A DNA stretch of 64,000 nt from contig NZ_WUAF01000003.1 in assembly GCF_009800965.1 (NCBI RefSeq), forward strand, positions 124,001-188,000, read 5' to 3'. This document shows positions 39,220-48,066 of this stretch, piece by piece (the stretch's first letter is position 1; each line of letters opens with the position of its first letter). A program made the position numbers and the translations under genes. The notes below the pieces were generated by a model. That model was not told where the DNA came from. It did not search any database and saw nothing but the letters and a program-made list of their open reading frames with translations. The stretch is from Cognatazoarcus halotolerans. Its GTDB lineage: Bacteria > Pseudomonadota > Gammaproteobacteria > Burkholderiales > Rhodocyclaceae.

Positions 39220-40080
39220 TTGTCAGATCGACTCGCCGTATTGCCGCAATATCTGCTGCCCAAGCAGGCGCTGACCGTGCTTGCCGGCAAGCTTGCCGGT
39301 CTGCAAGGAGGCGGGCTGACGACCGCCGTAATCCGCTGGTTCGTGGCGCGCTACGGGGTCGACATGGCCGAAGCCGCCAATTCGGACGTGACCGCCTACG
39401 CGAGTTTCAACGAATTCTTCACCCGTCCGCTCAGGACCGGTGCACGCCCGCTGGCCGAGGCTGCATTCCTGTGCCCGGTCGATGGTGCGATCAGCCAGTT
39501 CGGCGCGATCGAGCGCGACCAGATCTACCAGGCCAAGGGGCATCGCTATTCCACCACCGCGCTGGTCGGCGGCGATGCGGCGCTCGCCGCGCGTTTCGAG
39601 AACGGCAGTTTTGCCACGCTGTATCTCAGCCCGCGTGATTACCACCGCATCCACATGCCCTGCGCGGGACGGCTCGCACGTATGATCTACGTGCCCGGCG
39701 AGCTGTTCTCGGTCAATCCGGTGACTGCGCGGGGGGTCCCCGGCCTGTTCGCGCGAAACGAACGGGTGGTCTGCGTCTTCGAGTCCGCATCGGGGCCGTT
39801 CGTGCTGGTGCTGGTGGGGGCGACCATCGTCGGCAGCATGGCGACGGTCTGGCATGGCGTGGTCAATCCGCCACGACCGGGCAGGATCGTCGATTCGCGC
39901 TACGACGAGGAGCGGATCGAGCTTGCTCGCGGCGAAGAGATGGGGCGTTTCCTGCTGGGGTCGACCGTGGTGATGCTGTTTCCGCAGGGCGCGCTGGATT
40001 TCAATCCGGCCTGGGTGCCCGGCGGGGCGATCCGCATGGGCGAGGCAATGGGCGAGGCGGCCGCACTCAGCCCGGTCTGA
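39220..40080 (+). CDS. psd: Phosphatidylserine decarboxylase proenzyme
   Basis: The 286-residue proenzyme makes phosphatidylethanolamine from phosphatidylserine at the inner membrane. The self-cleavage site LGS lies at 246-248 (Gly247-Ser248), where Ser becomes the catalytic pyruvoyl group; other family segments are DGAISQFGAIERDQIY and YLSPRDYHRIHMPCAGRL. The TTG start (39220) with CCGGAG upstream gives the normal N-terminus; there is no nearby ATG. Length and motifs are complete. Confidence 0.95.
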   Translation: MSDRLAVLPQYLLPKQALTVLAGKLAGLQGGGLTTAVIRWFVARYGVDMAEAANSDVTAYASFNEFFTRPLRTGARPLAEAAFLCPVDGAISQFGAIERDQIYQAKGHRYSTTALVGGDAALAARFENGSFATLYLSPRDYHRIHMPCAGRLARMIYVPGELFSVNPVTARGVPGLFARNERVVCVFESASGPFVLVLVGATIVGSMATVWHGVVNPPRPGRIVDSRYDEERIELARGEEMGRFLLGSTVVMLFPQGALDFNPAWVPGGAIRMGEAMGEAAALSPV

Positions 40081-40978
40081 GCCTGAGGATCTTCAGCGCG
40101 CCATACAGCACGACCGCGCCGATCGCCGCGCCGATGATGAAATCCGGCCATTCCGAGCCGCTCCACAGGACCAGCGCCCCGGCAACGATCACTCCGATGT
40201 TGGCAAGCACGTCACTGGCCGAGAAGATGTAGCTCGCCCGCATGTGGGCGCCGCCGTCGCGGTGCCGGCCGATCAGCAGCAGGCAGGCAAGGTTGGCCGC
40301 CAGGGCGATCACCGAAACACCCATCATCGCCATGCCGACTGGCTCCGCACCATGCACCACGCGCCAGCCCACCTGCACGAAAAGACCCGCCGCGAGTAGC
40401 GCCTGCAGCCAGCCGGCGAGCCTGGCGGCGCGGAATTCGGCGGCGGTGCCGCGGCCCACGGCCCACAGGGCCGCACCATAGACGGCCGCGTCGGCGAACA
40501 TGTCGAGGCCGTCGGCGAGCAGACCGGAAGACTGAGCCCACCAGCCCGCCAGGCCTTCGACGACGAACATCAGGGCGTTGATCGCGAGCAACTGCAGCAG
40601 CGTCCGGCCCTGGGCGTCAGTGGCCGGGCTGTCGCCCATCGGTGGTGGCACGGCCGCCTCGCTGCTCAGCAGCCGCGCGCCGAAGCCGAGCGGCGCGAGC
40701 AGTGCCAGCACGGCCTCGGCGGTGCCCGCGTGCCATACGGCGAGACGCCGGCCCGGCAGGTCGAACTCGAGCTGATTCGCGCATCCGGCAAGGCACATGC
40801 GGATCAGCCGCTCCTCGCTGGGGCAGTCCATGCCGGGGATCTCGAAGCGGGAGCAGGCCAGCGTGCCGCCGGCAGAGGGTTCCGCGTCCCGGTCATGTTC
40901 AGCGGTCGTTGCACCGCAGCCACAGTGCGATGTGCAGGGGGCGGATGGGGCGGGGATGTCGCTGTCGGTGCGGGTCAT
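40067..40978 (-). CDS. Cation diffusion facilitator with Cys-rich N-terminal extension
   Basis: The 302-residue protein has an N-terminal soluble part of about 120 residues with many Cys/His (APCTSHCGCG, then IPGMDCPSEE and RMCLAGCANQLEFDL, resembling a heavy-metal-associated domain), then six predicted helices of the cation-efflux family (GLDMFADAAVYGAALWAVGR with two Asp as likely metal site, and SASDVLANIGVIVAGALVLW). It probably exports a divalent metal and may sense or load it through the N-terminal domain. It converges with psd, overlapping its end by 14 bases. Metal identity is unknown. Confidence 0.82.
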   Translation of the reverse strand: MTRTDSDIPAPSAPCTSHCGCGATTAEHDRDAEPSAGGTLACSRFEIPGMDCPSEERLIRMCLAGCANQLEFDLPGRRLAVWHAGTAEAVLALLAPLGFGARLLSSEAAVPPPMGDSPATDAQGRTLLQLLAINALMFVVEGLAGWWAQSSGLLADGLDMFADAAVYGAALWAVGRGTAAEFRAARLAGWLQALLAAGLFVQVGWRVVHGAEPVGMAMMGVSVIALAANLACLLLIGRHRDGGAHMRASYIFSASDVLANIGVIVAGALVLWSGSEWPDFIIGAAIGAVVLYGALKILRLRPG

Positions 40979-41099
40979 GGCGGCATTCTGTCGTCGCCCC
41001 CGGTGCAAATCAACTCGCGCGATCGGCGCGGGCCCTTGAGTCTGCCGGCCGGGGCGGCCAGAATCGGCATCACCGACCTTCGCCGCAGCCGCGCACCAA

Positions 41100-41993
41100 A
41101 TGAATGCTCCGATCCGTTACGTAGAGCCCGTTTTCCGCCCGCCCAGCGAGGCGCAGTCGCTGATCCTGCCGGTCACCGATGGCTGCTCCTGGAACAAATG
41201 CACCTTCTGCGAGATGTACACCGCGCCGCAGAAGGCGTTTCGTGCCCGCAGCGAGGAAGAGGTGCTGGAGAGCATCCGCCGGACCGCCGCGCAGTACGGT
41301 GACCGTTTCCGGCGGGTCTTCCTGGCCGACGGTGATGCGCTCGTGCTGCCGACCCGGCGTCTTCTCGCGATTCTCGCCGCGATCCGCGAACACCTGCCCT
41401 CGGTACGCCGCATATCGAGCTACTGCCTGGCGCGCAACCTGGCGAGAAAGTCGCTCGAGGAAGTCCGCAGCCTGCGCGAAGCCGGTCTCGCACTGGTCTA
41501 CCTCGGGGCAGAGTCGGGCGACGATCTCGTACTCGAACGGGTCGCGAAAGGTGAAACCTTCGAATCCACCCGTGCTGCACTCGACAAGCTTGGCGAGGCG
41601 GGCATCGGCCGGTCGGTCATGATCCTCAACGGGCTCGGCGGCCGGGTGCATTCCGAGCGTCACGCCGACAACTCGGCGCGTCTCATGAACGCGACCCAGC
41701 CCGAATACCTGTCCACCCTGGTGGTCAGCTTTCCCGGCGGGGAGGCGCGTTTCAGGGCCGCTTATGGTGAGTGGGAACCGCTCGGGCAACGGGAGCTGTT
41801 TGCCGAGATGGCGCGCTTCATCGCCGCACTCGAACTGCGGCGGACCGTGTTCCGCTCGGATCACGCCTCGAACTGGCTGGCGCTCAAGGGCACGCTTGGC
41901 GCCGACAAGCAGAGACTTCTCGACCAGTTGCACGCCGCCATCGCCGATCCGGCCGCGGCGCCGCTGCGACCGGCATGGGCCCGCGGTCTCTAG
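41100..41993 (+). CDS. Radical SAM protein of unknown substrate
   Basis: The 297-residue protein belongs to the radical SAM superfamily (COG1032-like). The cluster-binding cysteines are in GCSWNKCTFCEMY, Cys29-x4-Cys34-x2-Cys37, one residue longer than the common Cx3Cx2C. A family landmark LGAESGDDLVLERVAKGET and RSVMILNGLGG follow. It should generate a 5'-deoxyadenosyl radical; the substrate cannot be inferred. Its stop codon overlaps the end of the convergent response-regulator gene. Confidence 0.85.
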   Translation: MNAPIRYVEPVFRPPSEAQSLILPVTDGCSWNKCTFCEMYTAPQKAFRARSEEEVLESIRRTAAQYGDRFRRVFLADGDALVLPTRRLLAILAAIREHLPSVRRISSYCLARNLARKSLEEVRSLREAGLALVYLGAESGDDLVLERVAKGETFESTRAALDKLGEAGIGRSVMILNGLGGRVHSERHADNSARLMNATQPEYLSTLVVSFPGGEARFRAAYGEWEPLGQRELFAEMARFIAALELRRTVFRSDHASNWLALKGTLGADKQRLLDQLHAAIADPAAAPLRPAWARGL

Positions 41994-42370
41994 CTCGGCT
42001 CGGCGAGACCGAGCAGGCTGGTCACCTGGGTGGTCAGGGCCGCCGGCTTGAAGGGCTTGCGGACGTAGCCATTGATGCCGAGCTTGATCAGCCGGCCGAG
42101 GACGCCCATGTCACTCTCCGCGGTCAGCAGGATCAGGGGGGTCAGATCGCCGCTTTCGCGCAGGGCGCGCAGGAAGGCTTCGCCGTTCATGGCGGGCATG
42201 TTCATGTCGCAGATGATGAGGTCGGCGCGGGAACCGTTGTGCATTTCGAGTCCCTTCGTACCGTCCGACGCTTCCCGGAAGTCGATCGGCAGACTCCGCA
42301 GCGCGGCCTTGACAAAACTTCGGATCACGGACACATCGTCGATCACGAGGACGTTCTTTCGGGTCATCAT
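41990..42370 (-). CDS. Single-domain response regulator (CheY-like)
   Basis: The 126-residue protein is a lone receiver domain: acidic pair VLVIDD near the N-terminus, phospho-acceptor Asp55 in CDMNMP, and the conserved Lys in RKPFKPAAL. With no output domain it likely works by protein contact, for chemotaxis or signalling relays. Two adjacent ATGs exist (42370 and 42367). It resembles the other single-domain regulator at 45908-46285 (MNGEEF-like segment, KPFKP). Confidence 0.88.
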   Translation of the reverse strand: MMTRKNVLVIDDVSVIRSFVKAALRSLPIDFREASDGTKGLEMHNGSRADLIICDMNMPAMNGEAFLRALRESGDLTPLILLTAESDMGVLGRLIKLGINGYVRKPFKPAALTTQVTSLLGLAEPS

Positions 42371-42423
42371 CAATGCGTTGGCAGGTAGATCGAAAGTATT
42401 ACGACCGAAAGGCGGGAAACTGA

Positions 42424-42846
42424 ATGCTGATCCAGACTCGATTGACATTTCGCACGGCGGGTCGCGGCAGCCGCGAGATTACCGGCGAAGTGGCCGCCCA
42501 GGTGCGCGCTGCGGGCATCGGTTGCGGCATTGCGCAGATCTTCGTGCAGCACACGAGTTGCTCCCTGCTGCTTACCGAGAATGCCGATCCGGACGTCCGC
42601 CGCGATCTCGAGACGCTCTTCGGCCGCATTGCCCCGGACGGCGATCCGGCCTATCTGCACGACGCGGAAGGGCCCGACGACATGGCCGCCCATGCCCGTA
42701 CCCTGATCGCAGGGGCCAGCCTGACCGTGCCGGTGGCCGGCGCGAGGCTGCTGCTCGGCACCTGGCAGGGCATCTACCTGTGGGAGCACCGCACCGAAGC
42801 GCATGATCGCAACGTGGTGATCACCGTGATGGGCGAATCCGCCTGA
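42424..42846 (+). CDS. YjbQ / UPF0047 family protein (secondary thiamine-phosphate synthase-like)
   Basis: A 140-residue protein of the conserved YjbQ family, with FVQHTSCSLLLTENAD (His and Thr/Ser of the putative active site) and GTWQGIYLWEHR near the C-terminus. Some members can weakly replace thiamine-phosphate synthase, but the true cell role is not settled. No thiamine genes are nearby. It is divergent from the response-regulator gene. Confidence 0.88.
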   Translation: MLIQTRLTFRTAGRGSREITGEVAAQVRAAGIGCGIAQIFVQHTSCSLLLTENADPDVRRDLETLFGRIAPDGDPAYLHDAEGPDDMAAHARTLIAGASLTVPVAGARLLLGTWQGIYLWEHRTEAHDRNVVITVMGESA

Positions 42847-42909
42847 GGCCGGCGGGGTAAGCTTTCGGTGCCGACGCGGGTCTACCCTTGCACACACCGG
42901 AGGTGAATC

Positions 42910-43407
42910 ATGAATCGTCGTCACTGGATCGCCGGCATGGCCGGGCTTGCCGCCCTTGCCGGATTGCCCCTGTCGCGCGCGGCGGACGCGGCTTTCCCGC
43001 TTCAAAAGAGCCGCAAGGCCTGGGCGGCGCTGCTGCCGCCGGCCAGCTACCGGGTGCTCTTCGAGGAAGCCACCGAAGCGCCGGGCTCGAGTCCGCTCAA
43101 CGACGAGAAGCGCGCGGGTACCTTCGTCTGTGCCGCGTGCTTCCTGCCGCTGTTCAGCAGTGCCAGCAAATACGACAGCGGCACCGGTTGGCCGAGCTTC
43201 TGGCAGCCGCTGCCCGACGCGGTGGGCACCAAGACCGATTTCAGGCTGATCCTGCCGCGTACCGAGTATCACTGCGCGCGCTGCGGCGGGCATCAGGGGC
43301 ACGTCTTCGATGACGGCCCCCGACCGACCGGCAAGCGCTACTGCAACAACGGGGTGGCGCTCAATTTCGTGCCCGAGGGTGAGCCGCTGCCGGCACTGCG
43401 CAGTTGA
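42910..43407 (+). CDS. msrB: Exported peptide-methionine (R)-S-oxide reductase
   Basis: The 165-residue precursor has a Tat-like signal (NRRHWIAGMAGLAALAGLPL) and then the MsrB domain with Zn-binding cysteines Cys74, Cys77, Cys122 and Cys125 and the catalytic Cys145 in RYCNNG. It would repair oxidised methionine in periplasmic proteins. The position of the twin Arg and the missing consensus Phe make Tat export probable rather than certain. No electron-donor gene is adjacent. Confidence 0.9.
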   Translation: MNRRHWIAGMAGLAALAGLPLSRAADAAFPLQKSRKAWAALLPPASYRVLFEEATEAPGSSPLNDEKRAGTFVCAACFLPLFSSASKYDSGTGWPSFWQPLPDAVGTKTDFRLILPRTEYHCARCGGHQGHVFDDGPRPTGKRYCNNGVALNFVPEGEPLPALRS

Positions 43408-43428
43408 GCGGGTGCCGGCCATGCGGCT

Positions 43429-44262
43429 TCAGGCCGCCTTGGCGGACTCGCTCTGAAAGTGGTGCAGGTCCATCTGTGGGAAGGGAATCGAGATGCCGTT
43501 CTCGTCAAAGGCGATCTTGATGTGTTCCTTGAGGTCGCACATGGTTGCGAAATAGTCGGCAGTCGCGACCCACGGGCGCACATGCAGATCCACGCTGCTG
43601 GCCCCCAGCTCGGCAACCGCGATGACCGGCGCGGGATCCTTCAGCAGCCGCGGCTCGGCCTGGAGCACGGATTCGATCACTGCCTTGGCCTTGCGGATGT
43701 CGTCGCCGTAGCCGATGCCGAAGACCAGATCGATGCGCCGCGTCGGGCGCGCCGAGTAGTTGGTGATCACGTCGGCGTAGATGGCACCGTTGGGAATCAC
43801 GATCTCGCGGTTGTCGGGCGTGCGGAAGGTGGAGCTGAAGATGTTGATCTTCTCGACCACGCCCTGGGTTCCTGCCGCTTCGACGAAGTCCCCGGCGCGG
43901 AACGGGCGGAAGACGATGAGCATCACCCCGGCCGCGAAGTTCTTGAGCGAATCCTGCAGTGCCAGGCCGATCGCCAGGCCGGCGGCACCGATCAGCGCGA
44001 CCAGCGAGGTGGTGTCCACGCCGAGGCGGTCGAGCGCGGCGATCACCACCACAAGCAGCAGCACCCCGTTGGCGATCGAGAGGATGAAGTTCTGCAGGAT
44101 CTCGTCGAGCCCGGCACGCTCCAGCAGGCGGCGGATGATTGCGATCACGCCTTTCGCGATCCAGCGGCCGACCACGAAGACGGCCAGCGCGATGAGAATG
44201 TTGATGCCCCAGGGGAGCGCGTAATCATTGATCCATGCAGTGGATGCCATCTTGTCGAACAT
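43429..44262 (-). CDS. Small-conductance mechanosensitive channel (MscS family)
   Basis: The 277-residue protein has three N-terminal membrane helices, the third being the Gly/Ala-rich pore helix (LVALIGAAGLAIGLALQDSL), and a beta-domain plus alpha/beta C-terminal cytoplasmic region. This is the size and layout of E. coli MscS. It opens to release solutes after hypo-osmotic shock. The ATG at 44262, preceded by GGAAAG, is preferred over an upstream extension. Confidence 0.92.
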   Translation of the reverse strand: MFDKMASTAWINDYALPWGINILIALAVFVVGRWIAKGVIAIIRRLLERAGLDEILQNFILSIANGVLLLVVVIAALDRLGVDTTSLVALIGAAGLAIGLALQDSLKNFAAGVMLIVFRPFRAGDFVEAAGTQGVVEKINIFSSTFRTPDNREIVIPNGAIYADVITNYSARPTRRIDLVFGIGYGDDIRKAKAVIESVLQAEPRLLKDPAPVIAVAELGASSVDLHVRPWVATADYFATMCDLKEHIKIAFDENGISIPFPQMDLHHFQSESAKAA

Positions 44263-44427
44263 GTCTTTCCTGTTGGTTATTGAAGTTGTTGGGCGGCACA
44301 CGCGTCGTCGTGGGCCGTGGCGATGCGCAGCTGCGCTGCGCGCCGTCCGCGCGGGACGGAACGGCCTCGCCCTTTCCTGACGCCTGCGGGTGGCGATGGT
44401 TCCGCAGTGCAGCAACCGAAGATGCGG

Positions 44428-45342
44428 CTATCGACGCATCAGCGTCGACTTTCCGAACATGCTCTCGATCAATTCCACCGCGACTTCGGCGGTCCGGTTG
44501 CGCACATCCAGGGCCGGGTTGAGCTCGACCACGTCGACTGAGGCGAGGCGTCCGGTGTCGGCGATCATTTCCATGCACAGCTGGGCTTCACGGTAGGTGG
44601 GGCCGCCCGGCACGGTGGTTCCGACGCCCGGCGCGATGTCCGGGTCGAGGAAGTCTACATCGAAGCTGACATGCAGGTGGGTGCGGCTGTCGACCAGCGC
44701 CAGCGACATCTCGACCGCATCGCGCATGCCCATCTCGTCGATGTAGCGCATGTCGAACACCTCGAGTCCGACATCGTGCACCAGTCGCTTCTCGTCGGGA
44801 TCGACCGAGCGGATGCCGAGCTGGCGGATCTCGCCGGCCGAAATTGCGGGAGCGCTGCCGCCGAGGCGGGTGAGCGCGTCCGGGCCGTGACCGCACAGGC
44901 AGGCTACCGGCATGCCGTGGATATTGCCGCTGGGGGTGATCGCACTGCTGTTGAAATCGGCATGGGCGTCGAGCCACAGCACCCGCAGGCGCTTGCCCTG
45001 CCGACGGCAATGCTGCGCGACCGCGGTGATCGAGCCGATCGCCAGGCAATGGTCGCCACCGAGCAGGATCGGCAGGCGGTCGTGTTCGAGTTCGCGCGCC
45101 ACCGCGGCGAACACAGCCTGGTTCCAGGCGGTCACCTCGGGCAGGTGCCGATAGCCCTGTTCCGGCGGCAGCCAGGGGTTGTGAGGGCCAACGAGATTGC
45201 CGGTATCGATCACGTCGAGCCCGCGCGCGCGCAGGCGGGCCTCAATGCCTGCCACGCGCAGTGCTTCGGGGCCCATCGAGGCGCCTCGGGCGCCCGCGCC
45301 GATATCGGTCGGCGCGCCGATCAGGCTGACAGTCGTGCGCAT
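44428..45342 (-). CDS. rocF: Arginase
   Basis: The 304-residue ureohydrolase has the two manganese-binding motifs GGDHCLAIGS (95-104) and DAHADFN (125-131) and the later FDVDFLDP (227-234). It converts arginine to ornithine and urea. The arginase form DVDFLDP and the HGMP-like loop favour arginase over agmatinase. It starts 165 bases upstream of the MscS gene and is probably transcribed separately. Confidence 0.88.
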   Translation of the reverse strand: MRTTVSLIGAPTDIGAGARGASMGPEALRVAGIEARLRARGLDVIDTGNLVGPHNPWLPPEQGYRHLPEVTAWNQAVFAAVARELEHDRLPILLGGDHCLAIGSITAVAQHCRRQGKRLRVLWLDAHADFNSSAITPSGNIHGMPVACLCGHGPDALTRLGGSAPAISAGEIRQLGIRSVDPDEKRLVHDVGLEVFDMRYIDEMGMRDAVEMSLALVDSRTHLHVSFDVDFLDPDIAPGVGTTVPGGPTYREAQLCMEMIADTGRLASVDVVELNPALDVRNRTAEVAVELIESMFGKSTLMRR

Positions 45343-45554
45343 TGTGCGGCCTCCACGCTGGCGAACGCGGACGAGTGTGGCACAGAGTCGTGCCGCTGTT
45401 TAGTCACCGCCCTAAAGTCCACCGCTATCCTGCCGTTGGTGGCTCAGCGGGCCGCCCGGCCCGCGAAACTTCGAACGGCATGGCGGGTGCGGTGAATCTG
45501 AAGGCGGCGGTACATTCTTTCGTGCTGGATATCAGCAACGAGTTCCGGGAGGGC

Positions 45555-45878
45555 ATGAATTGGCGTGCCCTCATCGTCACGCTCGCACTGCTCGCCGGTG
45601 CCGGCCTGCTGGCCTGGATGGCGGGCAGTGTCGACCCGCGTTATCACAGCTTCTGCAGCCGGCCCAGCGATACCGAGATCCTGATCTTCATGTCCGGCCT
45701 GCCCTTTCTTGCCGGCGCCGCGGTATGCGCGATCGGGGAACTCATGCTGTGGTCGCGGGAGCGCCGACGCGGCCAGCGGCGTGCGCTGCGCCACGCCTGG
45801 CGTGCGGCCACCTGCGGTAGCGTGGCGGTCCTGCTGGGCGCACTTGCCATCTGGCGGTTCAGTACGCTCTGTCTCTGA
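45555..45878 (+). CDS. Small two- to three-helix membrane protein of unknown function
   Basis: A 107-residue protein with hydrophobic segments IVTLALLAGAGLLAWMAG, LIFMSGLPFLAGAAVCAIG and a C-terminal VAVLLGALAIWRF. The ATG at 45555 is preceded by CCGGGAGGG, a better ribosome-binding site than exists for the in-frame ATG at 45480, which would add 25 residues. I do not recognise the family. It is divergent from arginase and convergent with the second response regulator. Confidence 0.6.
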   Translation: MNWRALIVTLALLAGAGLLAWMAGSVDPRYHSFCSRPSDTEILIFMSGLPFLAGAAVCAIGELMLWSRERRRGQRRALRHAWRAATCGSVAVLLGALAIWRFSTLCL

Positions 45879-45907
45879 TTTCCGGGCTGTGCCGGCGCAT
45901 ACGGCGG

Positions 45908-46285
45908 TCAGAAGCGCGATCGTTTCAGGCGCTGGTGCAGCGCTTGTAGCGCCTTGCGCAGGGCTTCCGGCTTGAAGGGCTTGAGGATGTAGCCCTGGAC
46001 GCCGATCGCCATGAGCGTTTCGATCTTCGCGCGGTCCGCTTCGGCAGTCACCATGATGACCGGCGTGGTCGCACCGCGTGCACGCAGCTCGCGCACGAAT
46101 TCCTCACCGTTCATGTTCGGCATGTTCCAGTCGCTCAAGATCGCGTCGAATCGCCTCATCGCCAGGGCCTGCAGGGCCTGTTCGCCGTTCGAGGCCTGGG
46201 TGACGTCGAAGTCGCAATCGCGCGCGATCGAGCTGACCACGCTGCGCATCACGTCCATGTCGTCAACCACCAGCAATTGTTTCAT
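45908..46285 (-). CDS. Single-domain response regulator (CheY-like)
   Basis: The 125-residue receiver domain has LLVVDD (4-9), phospho-acceptor Asp52 in SDWNMPNMNG, identical in style to chemotaxis CheY, and the conserved Lys in ILKPFKPEAL. Its similarity to the regulator at 41990-42370 marks a paralogous pair. No kinase gene is beside either copy. Confidence 0.88.
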   Translation of the reverse strand: MKQLLVVDDMDVMRSVVSSIARDCDFDVTQASNGEQALQALAMRRFDAILSDWNMPNMNGEEFVRELRARGATTPVIMVTAEADRAKIETLMAIGVQGYILKPFKPEALRKALQALHQRLKRSRF

Positions 46286-46488
46286 GTTGCGCTCCGGCGC
46301 CGGGTGCCAGGTTTGTCTGTGTCGGGGTTCGATGTCTGCGGCACGGCGGCGCCACGACGTTTGCTGCCGGCTCGCAAGGCGCGCCGGCCAATGCTTCATC
46401 TATCGGCACGTTCGGTGCCGCGCTTTAGACCGGCCTGCGATCGGGTATCCTCGGCGCTTTCCTGAAAACGGCCCGGGACGGCACCGGT

Positions 46489-46923
46489 GTGACCCAGCCA
46501 GCACTTCGTTCTCTTTCCGACCGGCTTCGCCAGATCGCGCTTTTCGAGCTGGGCGGCCTGTTCCTCATCACTCCGCCATTCACCTGGCTGAGCGGGGTAC
46601 CGATGGAGCAGTCGGCCGGCCTGCTGGTGATGATGGCGATCATTGCCGCGCTCTGGAACGGCAGCTACAACACTGTCTTCGACTGGATCGAAGGGCGCCT
46701 CACCGGCCGCACCGCGGACCGGCGTCCATTGCGGATGAGGATCCTGCACGCGACCGGTTTCGAAGGCGGGCTGTTGCTCATGTCGCTGCCGGCGATCGCG
46801 TGGTGGACCGGAATGGGATGGATGGAGGCGCTGCTGGCCGATCTCGGCCTGAGCGCGGCCTATCTGCTCTACGCCTTCTGTTTCAACCTGCTTTACGACC
46901 GGCACTTCCCGATCGGCGCATGA
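46489..46923 (+). CDS. PACE-family small efflux protein
   Basis: The 144-residue membrane protein has four predicted helices and two PACE/BTP repeats; the diagnostic second-repeat motif reads RILHATGFEGGLLLMSLP followed by AIAWW. PACE transporters (AceI-like) export chlorhexidine, acriflavine and perhaps polyamines. Translation probably starts at the GTG at 46489. It stands alone between two unrelated genes. Confidence 0.85.
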   Translation: MTQPALRSLSDRLRQIALFELGGLFLITPPFTWLSGVPMEQSAGLLVMMAIIAALWNGSYNTVFDWIEGRLTGRTADRRPLRMRILHATGFEGGLLLMSLPAIAWWTGMGWMEALLADLGLSAAYLLYAFCFNLLYDRHFPIGA

Positions 46924-47047
46924 ACGGTCTTTTTTGGCCGATGTGCGGTATGTCGTGACGCATTTCCGCATTCCGTAGGCTGCGCCAGCGTGACAATTCG
47001 TCACACTGCAGGCCCCTTTTCCGCCTGCGGAAAGTACGGGGAGCAGT

Positions 47048-47992
47048 GTGGCGATAGCGGCGATGTGGCGAATACTTCTGGCGGGCGTGGCGACGATCGG
47101 CGTGGCCGGCTGCCTGCAGGGCGCGAATCCGCCGGAACATGAAGCATACCGTGCCGCTTCCATACCGGCGGCGGCGCGGGTCGCGCTGGTGCTCGGCGAT
47201 GGCATGGCGCCTTATCTGGATGATATCGAGAAGGGCGCGCAGGCCGCTGCCCGGGAGAATCACGTCGAAGTGCTGCGGGTCGACGGCCGGGCCGATCCGT
47301 CCGGCGAGGTCGAGCGGCTCAGGCGCTCGGGAGCCGGCGCCATCGTCTTCGTTTCGGCGAGCAGTGCGGGGCACGAGTCACTGTTCGACATGGCGCGCCG
47401 GGCGGGCATTCCGCTCGTCGCGGTCGGCGCGGTGCCTGATCCCGCCGCGGCGCTGCCCTATGTCGCCGTCGATGACGAGCAATCCGCCTATCTGGCAGTC
47501 ACGGCGCTGCTTGCGGGGGATGTGGATGGGTTGCAGGTGGCGGTGCTCGAGAGCGGTAGCGAAAGCATCCAGACCCGTGCGCGCCGGGCGGGCATCGATC
47601 GGGCGCTTGCCGAGCATGGCGAGGTACAGGTGCTCGCGCGGCAGAGAGCCAATGGCAGGATTGACCAGGCCTACGAAACCACCCGCCAGCTCTTTGCCGC
47701 CCATCCGCAGATCGACCTGGTGATCGGATCGAGCGACGCGATGGCGCTCGGCGCGCTCAAGTATCTGCGCGACAGCCGCAGGCCGCAGGTGCGGGTGGCG
47801 GGTTTTGGCGCGCTGCCCGAGGCGCGTGCGGCGCTGACCGGGGGCGGTTTCGCACTCACCGTCGATCCGCGCATCGAAAAGCAGGCCTATCTCGGCGTCG
47901 AATATGCGGCCCGCAGCCTGCGGGGCGGCGACGTGCCGCCCGTGACCCTGCTCGAAGCCGATCTGCTGCTGAGCCCCAGGCCGCGCCCCTGA
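47048..47992 (+). CDS. Periplasmic-binding-protein-like lipoprotein
   Basis: The 314-residue protein starts at a GTG preceded by GGGGAG and has a lipoprotein signal ending in GVAGC. The mature part has a type I periplasmic-binding fold (RVALVLGDGMAPYLDDIEKG, LVIGSSDAMALGALKYLRDS and a C-terminal VRVAGFGALPEARAALTGGG), like ribose/sugar-binding proteins. There is no transporter beside it, so it may instead be a sensor partner. Ligand unknown. Confidence 0.8.
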   Translation: MAIAAMWRILLAGVATIGVAGCLQGANPPEHEAYRAASIPAAARVALVLGDGMAPYLDDIEKGAQAAARENHVEVLRVDGRADPSGEVERLRRSGAGAIVFVSASSAGHESLFDMARRAGIPLVAVGAVPDPAAALPYVAVDDEQSAYLAVTALLAGDVDGLQVAVLESGSESIQTRARRAGIDRALAEHGEVQVLARQRANGRIDQAYETTRQLFAAHPQIDLVIGSSDAMALGALKYLRDSRRPQVRVAGFGALPEARAALTGGGFALTVDPRIEKQAYLGVEYAARSLRGGDVPPVTLLEADLLLSPRPRP

Positions 47993-48066
47993 GAGACTGC
48001 GGTTCCGGTTGATGCAATAGGCGGGTACCATCCGCACTCCGCGTAGCCCCGCCCCGACATCCAGTC

